From an uncultured Lachnospiraceae bacterium (GTDB lineage Bacteria; Bacillota; Clostridia; Lachnospirales; Lachnospiraceae), in contig CALGVA010000016.1 of assembly GCA_937920345.1 (NCBI GenBank), positions 62,001 through 126,000 on the forward strand: a stretch of 64,000 nt of DNA, written 5' to 3'. The position numbers were made by a program, and so were the translations under genes. Numbering within the stretch: the stretch's first letter is position 1; the number at the start of each line of letters is the position of its first letter. This document shows positions 52,570 to 60,343 of the stretch, piece after piece. The notes under the pieces were generated by a model. The model saw nothing but the letters and a program-made list of their open reading frames with translations. It did not search any database and had not been told where the DNA came from.

Positions 52570-54423
52570 CTATGCAGGTTCTATTCTCTTCATAACAGCT
52601 CCGAGAATCTCCTCCACACACTCATCTACGCTTTTTCCACTGGTATCTACTGTGATATCCGGGGTTTCAGGCGCCTCATAGGGGCTATTGACCCCGGTAA
52701 AATTAGGAATTTCGCCATTCCGCGCCTTCTGATACAGTTGCTTCACGTCGCGCCGTTCGCACTCTTCAATCGGCGTGCTTACATAAACCTCAATGAAACT
52801 GTCTGCCCCGATAATATCCCTGGCATTTTCACGGTCTGCCCGATACGGTGAAATAAACGAAGTCATCACAATCAGACCCGCATCATTCATGAGTTTTGCA
52901 ACCTCGGAAATACGCCGGATATTCTCAACACGATCCTTTTCCCTGAACCCGAGATCTTTGTTAAGTCCCATTCGGACATTATCGCCGTCCAGAAGCATCG
53001 TATATCTTCCCAGGAGATTCAGGCGCTTCTCCAGTTCATTGGCAAGCGTAGACTTACCGGCTCCCGATAATCCCGTAAACCAGATCGTGGCAGGTGTCTG
53101 TTCCATTTTACCTGCTCTGTGCTGCCTTGTAATATCCGTCTCCTGCCATACCAGATTGTCTCCGCGGCGCAGCGCATGTTCAATCACACCGCAGGCGGAC
53201 GTCATATTTGTAATCCGGTCGATCAGCACAAAACTTCCCAGCATCCTATGATCTCTAAATTTATCCAGCACACACTTTTCAGATAATATTACATCGCAGT
53301 GAACCAGTTCATTTTTATAGATCTGTTCCGCCGGAATATGCTCTCCGGAATTGACATCTATCTTATATCTGATATTCAGAATCGTTGCCGGTAACAATCT
53401 GGTGCCAAGCTTAATATAAAAGTTTCTTCCCGCCATCAACTGCTCATCGTCCATCCAGAGAAGCGTTGCGGCAAACATATTGCTGACCTTAAGTTCCGCA
53501 TCCCTGGCCAGTACACAGCCTCTGGATATGTCTACCTCACGGTCAAGCTGTATGGTGACCGGCTGTCCTGCCTTCGCACACTCGCTCTCATGATCCGTGA
53601 TCAGGATAGAACTGACTTTTGCCTTTTCTTTACTCGGAAGAATATCCAGTTCATCCCCCACTCGAACACTGCCGGACTCTATCTGCCCCTGAAATCCTCT
53701 GAAAGTATGATTCGGACGGCATACCCGCTGTACGGGCATAACAAATCCGGTTTCCTGATCGCCGTCCGTCACATCTACGTTCTCCAGATGATCCAGTAAC
53801 GACTTCCCGCAATACTGCGGTGTTTTATACCAGGGCATACGTTCCGACAGCTTCGTGACATTATCACCTTCCGTAGCAGACACGGGAATAATGACAGCAT
53901 CATTAAGCCCGAGTTCAAAGCAGAGCTGCCTTAAGTCTCTCTCGATCCGTTCAAAGCGATAGCTTTCATAATGAATCAGATCCATCTTATTTACTGCAAA
54001 TACAAAATGACGTATCCCCATCAAAGCACAGATTCTGGCATGCCGGCGCGTCTGAACCAGAATCCCCTGCGTCGCATCCACCAGAATAACGGCCAGATCA
54101 GCAAATGACGCTCCCACAGCCATATTACGTGTATACTCTTCGTGTCCGGGTGTATCCGCCACGATAAAGCTCCTGTTATCCGTCGTAAAATACCGGTAAG
54201 CGACGTCAATGGTAATTCCCTGTTCCCGCTCCGCCATAAGCCCGTCCAGAAGCAGGGAATAATCGATCATACCTTCCCGGCTCCCCACACGGCTGTCCAG
54301 CTCCAGCGCGCGCTCCTGATCTGCATACAGCAGCTTGGCATCATACAGCATATGACCGATCAACGTGGACTTTCCGTCATCTACGCTGCCACAAGTAATA
54401 AATTTCAACAGTCCTTTTCCCAT
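52570..54423 (-). CDS. cysNC: CysN-CysC fusion (ATP sulfurylase GTPase + APS kinase)
   Basis: 617 residues. An EF-Tu-like GTPase comes first (GSVDDGKST at 12-20, DTPGHEEY, NKMD), then two beta-barrels, then an APS kinase from about residue 440 (FTGLSGAGKST P-loop, LDGDNVR, SFISPYRADR). The fusion makes APS with CysD and phosphorylates it to PAPS. The ATG at 54423 begins 1 nt after the cysD stop, so translation is coupled. With the sulfotransferases and CysQ in the same operon it points to PAPS use for sulfation. Confidence 0.96.
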   Translation of the reverse strand: MGKGLLKFITCGSVDDGKSTLIGHMLYDAKLLYADQERALELDSRVGSREGMIDYSLLLDGLMAEREQGITIDVAYRYFTTDNRSFIVADTPGHEEYTRNMAVGASFADLAVILVDATQGILVQTRRHARICALMGIRHFVFAVNKMDLIHYESYRFERIERDLRQLCFELGLNDAVIIPVSATEGDNVTKLSERMPWYKTPQYCGKSLLDHLENVDVTDGDQETGFVMPVQRVCRPNHTFRGFQGQIESGSVRVGDELDILPSKEKAKVSSILITDHESECAKAGQPVTIQLDREVDISRGCVLARDAELKVSNMFAATLLWMDDEQLMAGRNFYIKLGTRLLPATILNIRYKIDVNSGEHIPAEQIYKNELVHCDVILSEKCVLDKFRDHRMLGSFVLIDRITNMTSACGVIEHALRRGDNLVWQETDITRQHRAGKMEQTPATIWFTGLSGAGKSTLANELEKRLNLLGRYTMLLDGDNVRMGLNKDLGFREKDRVENIRRISEVAKLMNDAGLIVMTSFISPYRADRENARDIIGADSFIEVYVSTPIEECERRDVKQLYQKARNGEIPNFTGVNSPYEAPETPDITVDTSGKSVDECVEEILGAVMKRIEPA

Positions 54424-54424
54424 C

Positions 54425-55324
54425 TTAGAAGTACCCCTCTCTCTTACGTCTCTCCATACTCCCCGCCGCTTCATGATCAATGACACGACTTGTCCGCTCC
54501 GAAGTAACACTGCTCAGTGTTTCCTCTATGATCGCATCCAGAGTATCTGCATGAGACTCCACGCCCCCTGTCAAAGGATAGCATCCCAATGTACGGAACC
54601 GAACCATTTTCTGTTCTATCTTCTCGCCCGGAAGCAGTTTCATGCGGTCATCGTCTACCATAATGATATTACCGTCACGGAACACCACCGGCCGCTCCTT
54701 GGCAAAATAAAGGGGCACAATCTCTATGTTCTCTCTGCGGATATACTGCCATATATCCTTTTCTGTCCAGTTGGAAAGCGGAAAGATCCGTATGCTTTCT
54801 CCCTTTTTGATGCGCGTGTTATACGCCTTCCACATTTCCGGGCGCTGGTTCTTAGGGTCCCATGCATGTTCCGCATTCCGGAAAGAAAAAATACGTTCTT
54901 TGGCTCTCGATTTCTCCTCGTCACGTCTGCCGCCGCCGAAGGCTGCCGTGAAGCCATATTGATCCAATGCCTGCTTCAACGCCTGTGTCTTCATGATATC
55001 CGTATAGGCCGCACCGTGGTCAAAGGGATTAATGCCCTGACGGACGCCCTCCTCGTTGGTGTAAACCAGCATCTCCAGACCGTATTTATGTGCTGTGCGG
55101 TCGCGAAACTCTATCATTTCATGGAATTTCCATGTAGTGTCGATATGCATAAACGGAAACGGCGGTTTCTCCGGATAGAATGCTTTCAACGCAAGATGAA
55201 GCATAACCGAACTGTCTTTCCCGATAGAATAAAGCATGACAGGTTTCTCACACTCCGCAGCAACCTCCCGCATAATATAGATCGCTTCTGCCTCCAGGGC
55301 ATCCAGATGACTTAATTCACTCAT
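54425..55324 (-). CDS. cysD: Sulfate adenylyltransferase subunit 2
   Basis: 299 residues. PP-loop variant SIGKDSSVML near 33-42, HIDTTWKFHEM, AFGGGRRDEEKSRAKER and the C-terminal REGYF are CysD hallmarks. It makes APS from ATP and sulfate with the GTPase subunit encoded next. The ATG at 55324 has GGAG 5 nt upstream; the open frame before it is the structured leader. Confidence 0.96.
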   Translation of the reverse strand: MSELSHLDALEAEAIYIMREVAAECEKPVMLYSIGKDSSVMLHLALKAFYPEKPPFPFMHIDTTWKFHEMIEFRDRTAHKYGLEMLVYTNEEGVRQGINPFDHGAAYTDIMKTQALKQALDQYGFTAAFGGGRRDEEKSRAKERIFSFRNAEHAWDPKNQRPEMWKAYNTRIKKGESIRIFPLSNWTEKDIWQYIRRENIEIVPLYFAKERPVVFRDGNIIMVDDDRMKLLPGEKIEQKMVRFRTLGCYPLTGGVESHADTLDAIIEETLSSVTSERTSRVIDHEAAGSMERRKREGYF

Positions 55325-55420
55325 ATTCTCTCCATTTCCGCGCTGCTTTTGTCTCAACTTGTTGAGACAGCGTATAAACGGGTTTGTGACAGGCAGCGCG
55401 CATACACAAATCCCGCGATT
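55325..55420 (-). promoter_or_regulatory. Structured leader RNA of cysD (candidate pseudoknot)
   Basis: On the minus strand: CGGG (55415-55412), a bulged A, TTTGTG (55410-55405) pair with CACAAA (55388-55383) and CCCG (55382-55379). The loop carries CGCGCTGC (55400-55393), fully complementary to GCAGCGCG (55346-55339), 6 nt before GGAG (55333-55330). An extra hairpin GTCTCAAC/GTTGAGAC (55368-55351) sits between. Compared with the ugd leader the stem pairs change together (GAG/CTC to GGG/CCC) while the bulge and loop layout stay. Confidence 0.65.
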
Positions 55421-55426
55421 GAACAA

Positions 55427-56665
55427 TTAGTACCACACACCCTGCAGGCTTCTTCCGAGCATCCCTTCCAGATCATGAATGCTGTCCATATAATAATCCA
55501 GCAGATTCTGACGGGTAGATTCCAGCATGGGTTCGTTGTAATCCACCAGCGTAAGCTCTTCAATCTTATCACGAATACTGTATAGTAAGTCAAGCGATTG
55601 AAAATCTCCTTTTTGTATCAGCTTATATCGAAGCTGCTGTATGTTCTTGTTAATTTCTAATCCAATCTGATCTTTCGCTACTTTGCTGCCTATATTTTCC
55701 CGGGGAAATTCCCGATATTCCAATTTATCTTTCTCCGGTATGCCTAAAAAGCTCTGCAGGTCATCCATAGCGTTTTTCGTGTCTGCATATAACTCTTCTC
55801 CGACAATAATTTTGATTTGTTCCATCGGATAATACTTTAAATAGGATTTGATATAATCAGAATATCTCCCTCTGAAGCTGTACTTCACTGCCCACTTGTC
55901 AAACAGCTCCGGACTCACATTTCCATCCCATTCATTGCTCTCTGTTCCCGAAGTACTTGCCTCCAGCATAAACAGTGCATTTCTCATTTCCATTTTGTAG
56001 TAGGAATACAACACATCAACCGGATTTCTTACACAAAAGATAAGTTTTAAATCACTTCCACAATACCGATACACATCCTCGGCCATGTTTTTATATCCAG
56101 GCTCGATATCACCTACAATTCTTCCTGCAGTTTCCTCCGGTTTATAATGGTTCTTAAATGCTTCATGCGCCTTCTCATCTACCGCATAATTTAAGAAATA
56201 AGTCTCCTTCACCTTCGGCAGAAATATTTTGGGATTCTGTGCCAGTGCATAATGCATCGAAGTAGTGCCGCATTTTGTAAAACCCGGACATAAGAAATCC
56301 ATGTGTACCTTGGAATCACTCTGAAAAACTTTTTCCCGGTTTTCGTCAAACAGCAGGTCAACAATCCTGTCTTCTGAAACATATTCCAGCAGCATCTCAT
56401 GCAATACCTTTTTTGTGCCGCCAAATGCAGCAAGCATAAAGGTACACGCTTCATACCCGTCCGGCATCCGGTTCATCGGATAAATATGATCCATGTCGCA
56501 GGCGTAATTATCCACTATAAACTGCTCCCGTATGCTATATTCGTCATTCAGGATGTCGCTCACAACACCAGACAGATTTCTATACGGCAAAATCACTATC
56601 TTTTTATTCTTATTTGTCTCAAAGTATTTGTGTATATTATTTGTAATGATCTGCCGTTCGTTCAT
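55427..56665 (-). CDS. PAPS-dependent sulfotransferase 1
   Basis: 412 residues. The PAPS 5'-phosphosulfate loop is PGFTKCGTTSMH (near 127) and the 3'-phosphate site CVRNPVDVLYSYY (near 211), as in carbohydrate sulfotransferases. An extra N-terminal domain of ~115 residues (IVILPYRNLSG, then QFIVDNYACDM) looks Rossmann-like and is shared with the next gene. The start at 56665 has AGGAG 8 nt upstream. The position between sugar genes and the PAPS genes argues for a glycan acceptor. The gene ends where the cysD leader begins. Confidence 0.88.
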   Translation of the reverse strand: MNERQIITNNIHKYFETNKNKKIVILPYRNLSGVVSDILNDEYSIREQFIVDNYACDMDHIYPMNRMPDGYEACTFMLAAFGGTKKVLHEMLLEYVSEDRIVDLLFDENREKVFQSDSKVHMDFLCPGFTKCGTTSMHYALAQNPKIFLPKVKETYFLNYAVDEKAHEAFKNHYKPEETAGRIVGDIEPGYKNMAEDVYRYCGSDLKLIFCVRNPVDVLYSYYKMEMRNALFMLEASTSGTESNEWDGNVSPELFDKWAVKYSFRGRYSDYIKSYLKYYPMEQIKIIVGEELYADTKNAMDDLQSFLGIPEKDKLEYREFPRENIGSKVAKDQIGLEINKNIQQLRYKLIQKGDFQSLDLLYSIRDKIEELTLVDYNEPMLESTRQNLLDYYMDSIHDLEGMLGRSLQGVWY

Positions 56666-56709
56666 ATCCATATCTCCTAAATATATTTTCTGATTTAAAA
56701 TTCATACAG

Positions 56710-57954
56710 TTAATACCAGACTCCTTTTAAGCTCTTTCCCATCATTTTCTCCAATTCACAAATATCATCCATGTAATATTCCATCAGATGCTGACGGGTA
56801 GAATCAAGCATTGGAGCATTATAGTCAGCCATGGTAATTTTTTCGGTCTTATCGCGAAGACTGTTTAACAATTCCAGCGATTGAAAATCACCTGCTCTTG
56901 TCAACTTTAAGTTCAGCTGAAACAACTCATGATTGATCTCCAGACCGGTTTTGTCCTTCACTACCTGACTTCCGATATTCTCACGCGGAAATTCCCGGTA
57001 CGCGATCCGGTCTTTCTCCGCAATCCCCAGAAATTCCTGAAGATCATTCATCTGATTGTATACATCTGCATATAGCTCTTCACCCGCAATGATTTTAATC
57101 TGTTCCATCGGATAAAACTCGAGAAATGCCTTGATATAATGTGCATACCGTTCTCTGTACCGATACTGCTGCGACCATTTGTCAAACATTTCCGGACACA
57201 CCCGTCCGAACTCATCCATCATCGCTAATTCCACCGAATCCGAACTGAATGTACCCAGATCGCATCGCATTGTCATCTTAAAATAAGAATACAGTACGTC
57301 CGCCGGATTCCTTACACAAAAAATGAGTTTCAAATCCTTTCCGCAATACCGGTACACTTCATCAGCCTGGCTGCGATAAGACGGCTCAATCATTCCTCTT
57401 ATGAGGTCCTTACGTCCCTTCGCCTTTTCATAATGCTTTTTAAAAGATTCATGCGTGTCTTCATTGATATTGTAACGCAGGAACCATGTTTCCTTCCCTT
57501 CCGGCAAAAATATTTTGGGATTCTGTGCCAGAGCATAATGCAAGGAAGTCGTCCCGCATTTGGCAAATCCCGGACATGCAAAATCAATGTGTACCTTGGA
57601 ATCACTTTGAAATACCTTTTCACGTTCCTCATCGTAGAGTAAATCGACAATCCGGTCTGCTGATACATATTCCGACAGTTTCTCTTTCAATACCTTCCCC
57701 GTCGTGCCAAACACCGCCAGAAAGAAAACGCATTCTTTATAAGGATCCGGCATCTTGTCCATCGGAAAAATATGCTCCATATCAAAGGCATAGTTATCTA
57801 CCAGAAACTGCTCGCATAAATCATATTCCTCTCTTAAGATATCCCTCACGATTCCCGATAAGTCGCGAAGCGGCAGGATGACGATCTTTTTATTCTCATG
57901 ATTCTTAAAATAATTTCTTATATTTTTTGCGATCAGCTCTTTTTCGCTCATCAT
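56710..57954 (-). CDS. PAPS-dependent sulfotransferase 2
   Basis: 414 residues, a full-length paralogue of the next gene with the same two PAPS sites (PGFAKCGTTSLH near 129; CVRNPADVLYSYF near 214) and the same N-terminal domain (IVILPLRDLSG). The central acceptor-binding stretch (about 165-250) differs most, which suggests a different sulfation position or acceptor. It lies 42 nt after the SDR gene and 38-44 nt before sulfotransferase 1. Duplication within the operon is evident. Confidence 0.88.
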   Translation of the reverse strand: MMSEKELIAKNIRNYFKNHENKKIVILPLRDLSGIVRDILREEYDLCEQFLVDNYAFDMEHIFPMDKMPDPYKECVFFLAVFGTTGKVLKEKLSEYVSADRIVDLLYDEEREKVFQSDSKVHIDFACPGFAKCGTTSLHYALAQNPKIFLPEGKETWFLRYNINEDTHESFKKHYEKAKGRKDLIRGMIEPSYRSQADEVYRYCGKDLKLIFCVRNPADVLYSYFKMTMRCDLGTFSSDSVELAMMDEFGRVCPEMFDKWSQQYRYRERYAHYIKAFLEFYPMEQIKIIAGEELYADVYNQMNDLQEFLGIAEKDRIAYREFPRENIGSQVVKDKTGLEINHELFQLNLKLTRAGDFQSLELLNSLRDKTEKITMADYNAPMLDSTRQHLMEYYMDDICELEKMMGKSLKGVWY

Positions 57955-57996
57955 CGCCCCTCCGTGTCTTTCCGTATAGATACGTTTCCTTCTGCA

Positions 57997-58866
57997 CTAA
58001 AGCAGTTTTTCCTCATCAATCATATCTATATTCTCTTTATAATACCGGCATAACTGTACTATGGATTCCCGGAAATCTGTAAACCGGTAATCACCGAGTT
58101 CTGCCAATAGTCTTTCATTATTTCCGGTATATTCCGGTTTCCATCCGGCTTCCGCCACTGAAATATCGCAGTCTGTCTCCAGGATCTCACGAACCATCTG
58201 CGCCAATGTGTACAGATCTATTTTAGACCCTCTGCAGACATTGTAGTGTCTATGCTTCGGTTCATTCTCCAGAAACCACTGCATAATGTCACACAGATCC
58301 TCTACCCATATATAATCAAAATACACATTTTTCTGAATGGTAATGTCTTTTCCTTTCAATGCCCTGCATATGGCATTGGAAATAAAGCGCCGCTCCCATC
58401 TCTCATACTTCCCGTATACGCCAAATAATCGTAAATCATAAATATTTCCTGATTCACAACATTCTTTTGACATGATATACTTGGAAAATCCATATGCGTC
58501 CAAAGGTATATGTGTGTCAAAGTATTCTTCTCTCATATCCGGAATATAATGCTGCATATCATATTCCGCACCGGACCCGAAATAATACATTTTGCCGTAA
58601 CAGCCGCTGCAGCGCTGCAGATTAAAGAACATCCGCAGATTACCGTCAAGCGTATTATATCTCTGCGTAGCCAGATCGCCGGCCAAATGTACATTTGCCG
58701 TATGAAGTATCACATCAAAATAATTTTTATGAAGGTAATCCTCCACAGCCTTTGTATCCTGCAGATCCAGTTCATGCCGTCCCAGAGCAGTCAGATTACA
58801 GGCCTTTAGTTTTTCTGTTAAATTACGTCCTATGAATCCGTTCTTTCCTGTAATCAGTACATTCAT
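57997..58866 (-). CDS. NAD-dependent epimerase/reductase (SDR), substrate unknown
   Basis: 289 residues of the extended SDR type: VLITGKNGFIGRNL at the N-terminus, ILHTANVH in place of the common HxAA, an atypical YFGSGAEYD for the serine block and catalytic YGFSK. It is shorter than UDP-sugar epimerases and closer to reductases that act on 4-keto sugars. It lies between the KdsC-like phosphatase and the sulfotransferases, so it may reduce or epimerise the sugar that is later sulfated. GAGGAGG lies ~17 nt before the ATG. Confidence 0.75.
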   Translation of the reverse strand: MNVLITGKNGFIGRNLTEKLKACNLTALGRHELDLQDTKAVEDYLHKNYFDVILHTANVHLAGDLATQRYNTLDGNLRMFFNLQRCSGCYGKMYYFGSGAEYDMQHYIPDMREEYFDTHIPLDAYGFSKYIMSKECCESGNIYDLRLFGVYGKYERWERRFISNAICRALKGKDITIQKNVYFDYIWVEDLCDIMQWFLENEPKHRHYNVCRGSKIDLYTLAQMVREILETDCDISVAEAGWKPEYTGNNERLLAELGDYRFTDFRESIVQLCRYYKENIDMIDEEKLL

Positions 58867-58888
58867 TCTTATTGTATTGCTTTCCTCC

Positions 58889-59365
58889 TCAAATGTTCTC
58901 TTCCAATACCCAGTCTATAATTTCCCTGACAGCACCTTTTCCTCCGGACTTTTTGGAAACATATCTGGAAACACTTTTTACTTTGTCAACGGCATTGGAT
59001 ACGCTGCACCCGAAGCCAACCGCCTGAATCGTTTCATAATCATTGATATCATCTCCGACATACGCAACTTCCGACAGTTCAATATGGTTCTGATCGCAGA
59101 TTTCCCGTACAACGCTTAATTTATCTTTCACGCCCTGCCTTAAAAAATCCATTTTCAGTTTGGCAGCTCTTCTCTCTACTATTTTAGTTTCCTCACCGGT
59201 TATAATTCCCGTCAGAATACCTTGCTCTCTCAACAGCTGAAAGCCCATACCATCAAGTGTATTAAACTTTTTAAATTCATCCCCGCTCTCGGTATAATAC
59301 ATACCTCCATCCGTCAGGCAGCCATCGCAATCTGTCAGGAATAGTTTGATGTTTTTTTCTCTCAT
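58889..59365 (-). CDS. KdsC-like HAD phosphatase
   Basis: 158 residues. HAD motif I is FLTDCDGCLTDGG, motif II TGEET, and motif IV YVGDDINDYE, all as in KdsC and the phosphatase parts of sialic-acid enzymes. The small size without a cap matches the C0 tetrameric type, which acts on 2-keto-3-deoxy sugar 8- or 9-phosphates. It follows the NeuB-like gene by 87 nt, so it likely dephosphorylates that product. GAGG lies 7 nt before the ATG. Confidence 0.87.
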   Translation of the reverse strand: MREKNIKLFLTDCDGCLTDGGMYYTESGDEFKKFNTLDGMGFQLLREQGILTGIITGEETKIVERRAAKLKMDFLRQGVKDKLSVVREICDQNHIELSEVAYVGDDINDYETIQAVGFGCSVSNAVDKVKSVSRYVSKKSGGKGAVREIIDWVLEENI

Positions 59366-59452
59366 CAGTAGTCCTCAATTATAGTAACAGTTCAGCCTTT
59401 GGCTTCACTGTCATCAACTATACTTTTTCATTTTCACTTTCGCCGGCCGGAA

Positions 59453-60331
59453 TCATCCTCTCAGCTTCTTCCGGACCTCTCTCTCTGCATCTGTCACAGT
59501 GATCTTCGCGTCTCCCAGACAGTTCTCCATATCACGAATCCTTCTGACCACATAGTCCATCCCTCGTATTTCCAGGCTGGATTTCTGATCCGTCCCCCAC
59601 ATATTATGGTCCAGTGTGATATGCCTTTCAATGATCTTTGCCCCCACTGTTGCGGCAATCGTTGTCGGATTGATATCATATTCGTGTCCGCTGTATCCGA
59701 CCACGCAGTCATATCGCTTCTTCATCATGGGAATCGCACGTAAATTCAAATCTTCAGACTTCGCGGGATATGTTGAATTTGTATGCAATAGCGCAAAATT
59801 TCCGTCACTATATTTGTTCAGGATATCCACCGCATTGTCCACTTCCTCCAACGTACTCATTCCTGTTGAAAGAATAATCGGTATCTTTGTCTCGCAGGCC
59901 CGTTTTACAAACTCAAGATTCGTGATGCTGGCCGATGCAATCTTAATATAAGGAACATGGTACTCCACCAGAAATTCCAGGCTCGGGATATCCCACGGAG
60001 AACACGACCACATAATCGGTTTTTCCGCACAATACTGATCAATATAATCATACTCTTCTTTTCCGAACTCAATCTTTTTCTTATATTCCAGATAAGTCAT
60101 TCTTCCCCATGGCGTATCACGCATTACATTTTTCTGCTCTTCGGGAACGGCAATCTCAGGAACTCTTTTCTGAAATTTGACACTGTCCCATCCGCACGCA
60201 AAAGAAGCATCTATTAACTTTTTTGCAATTTGCAGATCACCATTGTGATTAATCCCGATCTCTGCAATAAAGAACACAGGGTAATCTTCTCCGACATACG
60301 TTTGTCCAATCTTGAAATTTTTCTTTCCCAC
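59453..60331 (-). CDS. NeuB-family synthase lacking the SAF domain
   Basis: 292 residues. The NeuB barrel is clear: FIAEIGINHNGD, DSVKFQKR, IKIASASITN, LSTGMST, LLHTNSTYPA, VGYSGHE and IERHITLD. The protein ends about where the C-terminal antifreeze-like SAF domain would start in sialic and legionaminic acid synthases (~340-350 residues). Members condense PEP with a sugar or sugar phosphate to give a 2-keto-3-deoxy acid. The start codon is GTG, with GGGAGG 7 nt before it. The pairing with a KdsC-like phosphatase suggests a phosphorylated product. Confidence 0.88.
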   Translation of the reverse strand: MGKKNFKIGQTYVGEDYPVFFIAEIGINHNGDLQIAKKLIDASFACGWDSVKFQKRVPEIAVPEEQKNVMRDTPWGRMTYLEYKKKIEFGKEEYDYIDQYCAEKPIMWSCSPWDIPSLEFLVEYHVPYIKIASASITNLEFVKRACETKIPIILSTGMSTLEEVDNAVDILNKYSDGNFALLHTNSTYPAKSEDLNLRAIPMMKKRYDCVVGYSGHEYDINPTTIAATVGAKIIERHITLDHNMWGTDQKSSLEIRGMDYVVRRIRDMENCLGDAKITVTDAEREVRKKLRG

Positions 60332-60343
60332 CAGGCGTCCTCC

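Noticed and set aside
51029..55324. Assimilatory sulfate reduction cluster
   Set aside because: No APS/PAPS reductase or sulfite reductase gene is present in the window, while sulfotransferases and CysQ share the operon.
55351..55368. Terminator in the cysD leader
   Set aside because: The 8-bp hairpin has only a short A-rich tail on the transcribed strand and no T-tract; it lies between the two pseudoknot strands instead.
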